This document shows, one piece after another, positions 45,216 to 52,433 of a stretch of DNA of 64,000 nt. Positions within the stretch are counted from its first letter, which is position 1, and every line of letters begins with the position of its first letter. The stretch covers positions 1 to 64,000 of the forward strand of contig NZ_JACDXU010000003.1 in the NCBI RefSeq assembly GCF_020539485.1, given 5' to 3'. The notes beneath the pieces were generated by a model. It searched no databases. It was not told the origin of the DNA and saw nothing but the letters and a program-made list of their open reading frames with translations. The position numbers and the translations under genes were made by a program. Source of the DNA: Fulverythrobacter ferritrahens. GTDB taxonomy: Bacteria; Pseudomonadota; Alphaproteobacteria; Sphingomonadales; Sphingomonadaceae.

Positions 45216-45890
45216 TCAGGGTGCGTCGAGGACGTAGCCCATCGCATGAACGGTTCGCAACGGATTGCCCGCGCCGGCGGATCGGAATGCGCGGCGCAGG
45301 CGGCCGATCCAGACGTCCACGGTGCGTGGATCGATCGGCGGTTCCTGCTTGCCAAGCCCCTCGATCATCTCCTGCCGGGAGAGAACGCGATTGGGGTTCT
45401 CTGCAAGAAAACGTAGCAATCTGAATTCGTTAGGGCGAAGTGGGATCGGCTTTTCAGACCATCGAGCCTGCTGCGCGCCGAGATCGATCTTCAGCGCCCC
45501 CAGTTCCACCATCTGGGTCGCATGCCGCTGCTGCTGGCGCGATTGCAGGGCCAATACGCGGTCGAGGATCTTCTGCCGCCCCAGCGGGCCCACGATATAG
45601 TCATCCGCCCCGGCACGGAGCGCGCGGCGGCGATCTTCCTGATCGTCCTGCTCCAGCACGATGGTGATGTGGCAATCCTGCGTGCGCGGATCGGCGCGCA
45701 GGCGGCGGCACATTTCGAGGCCCGAAAGATCGGCCATCACCCAGTCTACGAATGCCCACATGGGGCCCTCCACCAGACGGCGAGGGCCGGCCCCGTCCAT
45801 GCTGTTGAAAGTGAAGGTCATGTCGTCATGGATGAAATCCTCCATCACGTCCCCCTTGGGGTCTGTCAGGAAGATGTTGACCAGTGCCAT
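45216..45890 (-). CDS. PhoB-like OmpR-family regulator with degenerate receiver
   Basis: A 224-residue winged-helix response regulator. The C-terminal DNA-binding domain strongly resembles PhoB: FRLLRFLAENPNRVLSRQEM and RTVDVWIGRLRRAF then GYVL. The N-terminal receiver is altered. The phospho-acceptor position D49 (FVDWVMADLSG) is kept, but the acidic pair is reduced (FLTDPKGD), the conserved Thr is Glu (IVLEQDD) and the conserved Lys is Gly (YIVGPLG). It therefore may not switch by normal phosphorylation. No histidine kinase gene is adjacent. Alternative upstream starts at 45908 and 45935 exist; the ATG at 45890 begins the receiver fold. Confidence 0.85.
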   Translation of the reverse strand: MALVNIFLTDPKGDVMEDFIHDDMTFTFNSMDGAGPRRLVEGPMWAFVDWVMADLSGLEMCRRLRADPRTQDCHITIVLEQDDQEDRRRALRAGADDYIVGPLGRQKILDRVLALQSRQQQRHATQMVELGALKIDLGAQQARWSEKPIPLRPNEFRLLRFLAENPNRVLSRQEMIEGLGKQEPPIDPRTVDVWIGRLRRAFRSAGAGNPLRTVHAMGYVLDAP

Positions 45891-45985
45891 AGCCGCGCAA
45901 TTCCTCATTAAACGAGGGGGAACTGCCGGGTTCATGTGACTCGTTTATGACGATCCCAACAAATTTGCGGGCACGGAAATTCCCG

Positions 45986-46495
45986 TCAGTCGATGCAGCC
46001 TTTGGAGAGGGTCCACAACACCCGGTCGGCAGCGTCGATATCGTCCTTATCCACTTGTGAAACAAGCGAACCGATGAATTGGGAGACAGGTTTGCGCAAC
46101 CGGTCATACAGGGCGCGGCCCTCCGGTGTGAGGCTGAAATGCGGGCTGCGCTGATCGCCTTCATTGTCGTGCCTTTGCACGATGCCCTGTGCAATCAGGC
46201 GGGCGAGCGCGCGGCTGACTTCCGCCCTATCGACCACCGCCCCTTCGGCCAGGCTGCGCACGGTGCCCGGCTCTGCCAGGCCAAGCTGGGCAAGGCAGCG
46301 CCATTGCGGAAGCGTGAGCGTGGAGTGGGCCTTCAGAACTTCCATGAATTTCCGGTCAAACAGCTTGGCCGTCACTGCCAGGCGATAGCCGAAATAGGCG
46401 ATGCCGCCGAGCCGGTAGGAAGGCGGTAAATCCTCATCCGACAGGGGCATGATCCTGTTGTCCGGCGGCATGTTCGCCTCGTCTTTTCCTGCCAT
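45986..46495 (-). CDS. MarR-family transcriptional regulator
   Basis: A 169-residue MarR protein, usually a ligand-responsive dimeric repressor. The winged helix is visible in LTLPQWRCLAQLGLAEPGT, VRSLAEGAVVDRAEVSRALARL and the wing QRSPHFSLTPEGRALYDRL. It is divergent from the aldehyde dehydrogenase/lignostilbene dioxygenase operon, with a 24-bp perfect palindrome between them. It likely represses that operon until an aromatic substrate or intermediate binds. Confidence 0.93.
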   Translation of the reverse strand: MAGKDEANMPPDNRIMPLSDEDLPPSYRLGGIAYFGYRLAVTAKLFDRKFMEVLKAHSTLTLPQWRCLAQLGLAEPGTVRSLAEGAVVDRAEVSRALARLIAQGIVQRHDNEGDQRSPHFSLTPEGRALYDRLRKPVSQFIGSLVSQVDKDDIDAADRVLWTLSKGCID

Positions 46496-46543
46496 TCCCC
46501 GTCCTCTTTCCCCACGTCGATTAGCCGGTTGACTCGACCTTCG

Positions 46544-46567
46544 GATTCATTGATTAATCAATGAATC
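46544..46567. promoter_or_regulatory. 24-bp perfect palindrome, MarR operator candidate
   Basis: GATTCATTGATT and AATCAATGAATC form a gap-free perfect inverted repeat centred between 46555 and 46556. It lies 49 bp from the marR start and 54 bp from the aldehyde dehydrogenase start, and is AT-rich compared with its surroundings. Size, symmetry and position are typical of MarR operators. Confidence 0.8.
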
Positions 46568-46620
46568 GCGGTGCGTCAAAAAGCGCCGGATAGAACGAGG
46601 ATTATCGGGAGAGAAGGCCG

Positions 46621-48066
46621 ATGGCAGGGCGAACCCTGGCCGTGCGCAATCCGCGCACCGGCAAGCCGGACATGGAAATCGAAGTCGCCGATCGTGCGGC
46701 AGTGGCCGCAAAGGCGGCCAGGCTGCGCGCGGGCCAGCGTAAATGGGCGGCCATGCCGGCTGAGGAGCGGGTGAAGGTGATGGGGCGCTGGGCCCAGCTG
46801 ATCGCCACGAAATACCGCCAGGCAATCATCGATGCGGATTCGCACGACACCGGCTATTGCGAGATCAGTCGCATCGCGCCCGACATGATGCTGGGCGTGA
46901 TCGGCGGGCTTTGCGCCAGCGCGCCTGCACAGCTCAAGGCGGCGCTGCGCGAAGGGGTTGCCCGCGCAAATCCGGACATCCGCTTCACCAGCATCCTCAA
47001 GCCCTATGGGCTGGTGGGCATCATCAGCCCGTGGAATGCGCCGACCATGCTTTCCATGCTGCACGCCATCCCGCCGCTTTTCGCGGGCTGTGCGGTGCTG
47101 CTCAAGCCTTCCGAAGTGACGCCGCGCTTTACCGGCCCGCTGTTCGACAGCGTGCGCGAAGTGCCTGAACTGGCGGAAGTGTTCGACTGCGTGCTGGGCG
47201 ATGGGGAGACGGGGCAGGCTCTGGTTGAGGAAGCCGATTACATTTCCTTCACCGGCAGCGTGCCCAATGGCCGCAAGGTAGCCGCCGCCTGCGGTGCGCG
47301 GATGATCCCCTATGATGTGGAACTGGGCGGGAAAGACCCGCTGATCGTGATGAAGGGCGCGGATATCGACCGCGCCGTTTCCGCGACCATTCGCGGCGCG
47401 ATCAGCGCCACGGGGCAGGTCTGCTTCTCCATCGAGCGCATCTATGTCGACCGCCAGATCCACGACGAATTTGTGGCCGAGCTGGTTGAGCGGGCGAGGA
47501 AGATCGAACTCAATCACCCCGATCCGCTGGGCGGCCATATCGGCCCCTTCACCGGGCCGCATCAGGCTGCCATCGTGCGGGGCCATCTGGAAGATGCGCT
47601 GGCGAAGGGCGCCACCATCGTGGAGGGTGGAATGCCCTTCCAGATCGATGGCGGGGACTACATGCGCCCCACAGTGCTGACCGGCGTGACGCATGAGATG
47701 AAGATCATGCGCGAAGAGACCTTCGGTCCCTGCATGCCGGTGATGACCTATGACGATATCGAGGAGGCAATCCGCCTTGCCAACGATACGGATTATGGCC
47801 TGTCCGCCGCCGTCATCGGGCCTGACGAAGAAAGCGCCATGGCCGTGGGTGAGCAGATCAACGCGGGCAAGGTGAGCATCCAGGACGCCTTCCTCACCTT
47901 CTTCGGCTCCGAGGCCAAGAATGACAGCTTCGGCTTCTCGGGCCTGCCCGGTCTGCGGCCGGACCTGACCCGTTACGTGCGCAAACAGGCGCTGCTCATC
48001 AATTCCGGCGAACCGGTCTGCCTCACGCGGCAGGCGGTGAGCGCGGTGGATCAGGCAATCGGCTGA
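46621..48066 (+). CDS. aldehyde dehydrogenase
   Basis: A 481-residue NAD(P)-dependent aldehyde dehydrogenase. The active-site glutamate lies in VELGGKDPLIVM (about 238) and the catalytic cysteine in SATGQVCFSIERIYV (about 269). The Rossmann and substrate-entry segments IISPWNAPTML and TGSVPNGRKVA and the late EETFGPCMPVM are intact. Within the MarR-controlled operon it probably oxidises an aromatic aldehyde, such as vanillin or the 5-formyl product released by the stilbene dioxygenase encoded next. The assignment of that substrate is inference. Confidence 0.92.
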   Translation: MAGRTLAVRNPRTGKPDMEIEVADRAAVAAKAARLRAGQRKWAAMPAEERVKVMGRWAQLIATKYRQAIIDADSHDTGYCEISRIAPDMMLGVIGGLCASAPAQLKAALREGVARANPDIRFTSILKPYGLVGIISPWNAPTMLSMLHAIPPLFAGCAVLLKPSEVTPRFTGPLFDSVREVPELAEVFDCVLGDGETGQALVEEADYISFTGSVPNGRKVAAACGARMIPYDVELGGKDPLIVMKGADIDRAVSATIRGAISATGQVCFSIERIYVDRQIHDEFVAELVERARKIELNHPDPLGGHIGPFTGPHQAAIVRGHLEDALAKGATIVEGGMPFQIDGGDYMRPTVLTGVTHEMKIMREETFGPCMPVMTYDDIEEAIRLANDTDYGLSAAVIGPDEESAMAVGEQINAGKVSIQDAFLTFFGSEAKNDSFGFSGLPGLRPDLTRYVRKQALLINSGEPVCLTRQAVSAVDQAIG

Positions 48067-48077
48067 GGAGAGGCCAG

Positions 48078-49526
48078 ATGGAAATCACTTTCCCGGACAT
48101 CCCGCTCTACAAGGGCTGGGGCAAACCCCTGCGCAGCGAATCCCATGTGGAAGGGCTGGAGATCGTCGAAGGGCATCTCCCGGCCGAATTGCGCGGCACC
48201 TGGTATCGCTGCGGCGCGGACCGGCAATATCCGCCGATGAATGGCGAGGATATCTTCATCGATGGCGAGGGCATGGCCCACATGGTCCGCTTCGAGGATG
48301 GCCATGTCAGCTATCGCAGCCGCTGGGTGGAAACGCCTCGCTACAAGCTGCAGGACGAGCATCGCCGCAGCCTGTTCGGCCGTTATCGCAACCGCTACAC
48401 TGCCGATCCGCTGGCGGCGGGCACCAGCCCGGGCACGGCCAACACCTCCATGCTGTTCCACGCCGGCAAGCTGCTGGCCCAGAAGGAGGATGACCTGCCT
48501 TACGAGATCGATCCCGATACTCTGGAAACCGGCCCGCAGACCGATCTTGGCGGGCAAGTGAGCGCGGTAAGCCTTACCGCTCACCCCAAGGTGGACTGGG
48601 TAACGGGCGAATTGCTGACCTATTCCTATCAGGCCAAAGGCGATTCAACGACCGACTTTGCCATCTACATCTTCGATGCCGACGGCGCGAAAGTGAACGA
48701 GATCTGGTTCAATGCCCCCTGGCCGGGGGTGGTGCATGATTTCGCCATCACCGAAAGCCACATCGTGGTGCCGTTCTTCCCGCTCATCACGCCCAGCATC
48801 GAAGGGCTGAAGGAAGGGCGGCATTTCTACGAATACCACCCCGACAAGCCGACCATGGTCGCCATTGTGCCGCGTTACGGCAAGGCAGAGGACGTGCGCT
48901 GGTTCGAAGGGCCGAACACCACTGCCGGGCACATGCTCAACGCGGTGACGGAGGGAACGAAGGTCCATCTCGACCTGTGCCTCTACAACGGCAATTGCTT
49001 CCCCTTCTTCCCCGCGCCGGACGGCGAGGTATGGCCGGCCGTGCCGCCGATCCTCACTCGCATGACTTTCGATCTCGCACGCAACGATGGCGGGTATGAA
49101 ACCCGCCCGATCATGCCGGTGCCCTGCGAAATGCCGCGCACGGACGACCGCTGGCAGGGCCGCGACTACAGCCATGGCTGGGTAATCGTCTATCGCTCGG
49201 GCGATGGCACCAGCACGCTGGGCCATGTGAACGTGAAGACCGGCGAACTGGACGTGTGGGAGCATGGCCAGATGATCTCCGTGCAGGAGCCGCAATTCGT
49301 CCCCCGCAGCCCCAATTCCAAGGAAGGCGACGGCTGGATACTCTCCTTCCTCAGCCGGCTGGATCAGGGCCATAGCGAGATCGGCGTGTTCGATGCGCTG
49401 AACCTCGCCAAGGGCCCCATTGCGCGCCTGCACATGCCGGTGCGCGTGCGCTCCACCTTCCATGGCGTGTGGGTGCCTGAGGATGTGCTGAAGACCGGCA
49501 AGTACCAGATGGAGGCCGTGGCATGA
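48078..49526 (+). CDS. carotenoid oxygenase family protein, lignostilbene dioxygenase-like
   Basis: A 482-residue non-haem iron oxygenase, the second of its family in this window. The four iron histidines appear in LTAHPKVDW, GVVHDFAI, AGHMLNAV and STFHGVWV. The segment FHAGKLLAQKED matches the equivalent substrate-contact region. It should cleave a stilbene double bond to two aldehydes. It is clearly divergent from the first copy (for example a different N-terminal half), so the two likely act on different stilbenes. Operon partners supply aldehyde and alcohol oxidation. Confidence 0.87.
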   Translation: MEITFPDIPLYKGWGKPLRSESHVEGLEIVEGHLPAELRGTWYRCGADRQYPPMNGEDIFIDGEGMAHMVRFEDGHVSYRSRWVETPRYKLQDEHRRSLFGRYRNRYTADPLAAGTSPGTANTSMLFHAGKLLAQKEDDLPYEIDPDTLETGPQTDLGGQVSAVSLTAHPKVDWVTGELLTYSYQAKGDSTTDFAIYIFDADGAKVNEIWFNAPWPGVVHDFAITESHIVVPFFPLITPSIEGLKEGRHFYEYHPDKPTMVAIVPRYGKAEDVRWFEGPNTTAGHMLNAVTEGTKVHLDLCLYNGNCFPFFPAPDGEVWPAVPPILTRMTFDLARNDGGYETRPIMPVPCEMPRTDDRWQGRDYSHGWVIVYRSGDGTSTLGHVNVKTGELDVWEHGQMISVQEPQFVPRSPNSKEGDGWILSFLSRLDQGHSEIGVFDALNLAKGPIARLHMPVRVRSTFHGVWVPEDVLKTGKYQMEAVA

Positions 49527-50071
49527 GCGATACGCCCTGCTGGTCGAACGGCGTCCCGAAGACCATGCCCGCGCAGGATCGCGGGGACATCATGGAAACC
49601 TATGCCCGCTATGCCTGGGGCATAGACCTTGCCGATGCCGATCTGGCCCTCTCCGCCTTCGCGCGGGACGCCAGCTTCGATCACCTGTGGCAGGGCGAGG
49701 TGAGGGGGCATGCCGCCATCCTCGAGAACCTCAAGGAGCTGTGGTATCACCGCCAGCACTGGTGGCTGGGCCGCCAGCACCTGTTCCAGCACTTCCTGAT
49801 GACGCCGACGGAAGAAGGCGCCCGGGTGCGCTCCATGTTCCAGATCCTGCAGTTCAACATCGAGTACGGCACGAACTTCGTCTTCGGCATCGGTACGCGC
49901 GACGATATCCTGATCAAGGAAGATGGCGTGTGGGTGTTCAAGCAGCTGCTGGTCAACGCCTGGCGCAGCCTTGAGGACGTGCCATGGAAGGGCGACCTGC
50001 TGATGAAGGGGCGCCCGAAGATGACCCCGCCGCGCCACAGCCTGGATGATGAAAAGGACGCTGCGGAATGA
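49523..50071 (+). CDS. SnoaL/NTF2-like fold protein
   Basis: A 182-residue protein of the SnoaL-like (NTF2 superfamily) alpha+beta barrel type, also related to ring-hydroxylating dioxygenase small subunits. Visible features are DIMETYARYAWGIDLADADL near the N-terminus, SFDHLWQGEVRGHAAI, and VWVFKQLLVNAWRSL near the end. Members are isomerases, hydratases or ligand binders, so a precise reaction cannot be given. It overlaps the preceding gene by four bases (ATGA) and the next by four bases, so it belongs to the MarR-controlled operon. Confidence 0.8.
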   Translation: MSDTPCWSNGVPKTMPAQDRGDIMETYARYAWGIDLADADLALSAFARDASFDHLWQGEVRGHAAILENLKELWYHRQHWWLGRQHLFQHFLMTPTEEGARVRSMFQILQFNIEYGTNFVFGIGTRDDILIKEDGVWVFKQLLVNAWRSLEDVPWKGDLLMKGRPKMTPPRHSLDDEKDAAE

Positions 50072-51183
50072 GGATCACCGCTGCCGTTTCGCGCGCAGGG
50101 GCCCCTGCTCCGGTACTGGAAGAGGTCGATCTGGGCGAACCGCGCGAGGACGAGATCCTCGTCCGCGTCGTGGCCGCCGGTATCTGCCATACGGACCTGC
50201 ATTCCCACGCGGGCATCGGTATGCCGGTGCCCAAGCCCGCCGTGCTGGGCCATGAAGGGGCGGGCGTGGTGGAGCAGGTGGGCAGTGCGGTTTCCCACGT
50301 AAAACCGGGCGATCACGTCGTCATCTCGGGCGGCTCTTGCGGTAACTGCCCTTCCTGCCTTTCCGCCAGGCCCTCCTACTGCCGCGAGGCCATGCCCCGG
50401 AGTTTCGGCGGCCAGCGTTCCGATGGCTCCACCTCGCTCAGCCAGAATGGCGAGAAACTGGCGAGCCACTTCTTCGCCCAGTCGAGCTTTGCCACCCATT
50501 GCATCGCCAATGCGCGCGGAGCAGTGCCCGTTCCGCAGGACGTGCCGCTGGACATCGTCGCCCCCATGGGCTGCGGCGTGATCACCGGCGCAGGCGCGGT
50601 GATCGAGGCGCTGCAGGTGAAGCCGGGCCAGAGCATCGTGATCTTCGGCGTGGGCGGCGTGGGCCTCTCTGCCGTAATGGCTGCCCGCGTGGCAGGCGCG
50701 GCAACCATCGTCGCGGTCGATAATGTGGCGGAGCGGCTGGAACTCGCAAGCGAACTGGGCGCGACCCACACTATCGACGCGGCACAGGGCGATGTCGCCG
50801 GGCAGGCGAGGGCGGCCTTGCCCTTCGGCGCGGATTTCAGCTTCAACACCACCACTTCGGCGGAAGTCTTCTCCACTGCCCTGCAAGTGCTGGCGATGCA
50901 GGGCACGGCGGGCTTCGTCACTCGCCCGCGCGAGCCCTGGACGCCCGACATGATGGCGATGCTCGCCCATGGCCGCACGCTCAAGGGCATTCTCGGCGGC
51001 AGCGCCTCGCCGCGCCTGTTCCTGCCGAAGCTCGTCGATCTCTGGCGACAGGGCCGCTTCCCGGTGGAGCGGATGATCACCCGCTATCCCTTCGCCGATT
51101 TCGCGCGCGCCTGGCATGATTGCGAAACGGCCGCCGCGATCAAGCCCGTGCTGATGATGCCCACTGCCCAAAACGGAGCCTGA
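50068..51183 (+). CDS. zinc-dependent alcohol dehydrogenase (aryl-alcohol type)
   Basis: A 371-residue medium-chain dehydrogenase. The catalytic zinc site is ICHTDLHSHAG with GHEGAGVVEQVG. The structural zinc cysteines are SCGNCPSCLSARPSYC. The NAD-binding motif is FGVGGVGLSAVMAA. It resembles benzyl/aryl-alcohol dehydrogenases such as XylB. It probably interconverts an aromatic alcohol and aldehyde made from the stilbene substrate. ATGA overlap with the previous gene. Confidence 0.9.
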   Translation: MRITAAVSRAGAPAPVLEEVDLGEPREDEILVRVVAAGICHTDLHSHAGIGMPVPKPAVLGHEGAGVVEQVGSAVSHVKPGDHVVISGGSCGNCPSCLSARPSYCREAMPRSFGGQRSDGSTSLSQNGEKLASHFFAQSSFATHCIANARGAVPVPQDVPLDIVAPMGCGVITGAGAVIEALQVKPGQSIVIFGVGGVGLSAVMAARVAGAATIVAVDNVAERLELASELGATHTIDAAQGDVAGQARAALPFGADFSFNTTTSAEVFSTALQVLAMQGTAGFVTRPREPWTPDMMAMLAHGRTLKGILGGSASPRLFLPKLVDLWRQGRFPVERMITRYPFADFARAWHDCETAAAIKPVLMMPTAQNGA

Positions 51184-51184
51184 G

Positions 51185-52042
51185 ATGGACCGCCGCACTT
51201 TCCACGCAGAGCTGCGCGCCATGGGCAGCGAATTCACCATGGAACTGATCGAGCGGACCAATGCCCTGCTGGCCCCGCTCGTTCCCGCGCCGGATGAGAG
51301 TGGCACCACGCGCGACATCGCCTATGGCCCGCATGAACGCCACCGCTTCAACCTTTTCCGGCCGGCGGGCAGCGAGCCCGCGCCCTGCCTGATCTTCGTT
51401 CACGATGGCGGCTTCGTGATGGGGGACAAGGGCGCGCCCGGCGCCCCGTTCTACAATAATATCGGCGCCTGGGCGCAGCAGCAGGGCTTTGCCTGCGCCA
51501 CGATGAATTATCGCCTCGCCCCGGAAGTGCGCTGGCCTGCCGGGCGGGACGATGTGATCGCCATGCTGCTCCACCTCGCCAGCCATGCCGCCGAATATCG
51601 AATCGATCCGGAACGGATATTCCTGATGGGCCATTCCGCCGGGGCAACTCACGTGGCCGATGTGGTCGCTGCTCCCTCCGGCGCGGCAGGCAAATTCGCG
51701 GGCGCCATAATGAGTTCGGGGTTCTATGACCTGTCCATCGCCCTGCGCGATCCCTTCAAGCCGCAATATTACGGCGCCGAACTGGAGGACTGGTCGCCCA
51801 TGTCGCCCTTACCGGGCCTGCTTGCCAGCAGGGCACCGTGCCTGTTCGCCCTATGCGAGCTGGACATGGCGGAATGCCACGATCAGGCCAAGGCCCTTGC
51901 GGATGCATGGTATGCGGCCAGGGGGCAGATCCCGGTCCTGCACGTCCAGTCGGGCCATAATCACATTTCCGGCGCGCGCCAGATCGGCAGCCCGGTCGAT
52001 TCATTTGGTCCCCTCATCGCCAGCTTCATCAGGGCCTTCTAA
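51185..52042 (+). CDS. alpha/beta hydrolase (esterase, HSL-like)
   Basis: A 285-residue hydrolase with an oxyanion-hole motif HDGGFVMGDKG, nucleophile serine in GHSAGATHVAD and a C-terminal histidine in QSGHNHISGA. This set is typical of hormone-sensitive-lipase-like and kynurenine formamidase-like enzymes. It is one base after the alcohol dehydrogenase stop and ends the operon. It may hydrolyse an ester or thioester of the aromatic pathway; the substrate cannot be read from sequence. Confidence 0.85.
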   Translation: MDRRTFHAELRAMGSEFTMELIERTNALLAPLVPAPDESGTTRDIAYGPHERHRFNLFRPAGSEPAPCLIFVHDGGFVMGDKGAPGAPFYNNIGAWAQQQGFACATMNYRLAPEVRWPAGRDDVIAMLLHLASHAAEYRIDPERIFLMGHSAGATHVADVVAAPSGAAGKFAGAIMSSGFYDLSIALRDPFKPQYYGAELEDWSPMSPLPGLLASRAPCLFALCELDMAECHDQAKALADAWYAARGQIPVLHVQSGHNHISGARQIGSPVDSFGPLIASFIRAF

Positions 52043-52433
52043 TAAACGAAAGATGCCATCGCGGCAGACTGTTGCTCGAAGGAGACGGGTTGCTGGTGTT
52101 TACCCTTAGGCAAGCTATTAGCCATAGACAGTTGCTTCAATGGGACATAATCCAATAATGATCATGTGCGTGCCTTTCAGTGTGGCAACCGGACTGCAAA
52201 TCACGCCGTAACTTTCGTTATGGGGGATTTCGTGGTCTGCTTGTCACAAAAATGGATCATGGGCATGGACGAGCGGGGGCTAAAGCGGTATGAAATCCGT
52301 CAAATAGGTCTCCGATAACAACAAAATCGCCCAAAAAGGGCGGGTCGCAAAGCTTTCCGGGTCCGTCGCAGGGCCCACGAGATTCGACTGCAGAAGCTTC
52401 CATTCTTGGGGGCAATATGAGGGAGTTATACGG
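52043..52433 (+). other. intergenic region upstream of the giant surface protein gene
   Basis: The 391-bp region is AT-richer than its surroundings and has no credible ORF. It contains GACATAATCC near 52143 as a possible -10 element, a small GCCC/GGGC hairpin near 52330, and a strong GAGGGAG ribosome site (52419-52425) eight bases before the ATG at 52434. A long 5-prime leader is possible. Confidence 0.55.

Noticed and set aside
46550-46561. TTGATTAATCAA as an FNR box
   Set aside because: The half-sites are separated by two bases, not four; it is the centre of the larger MarR-type palindrome.
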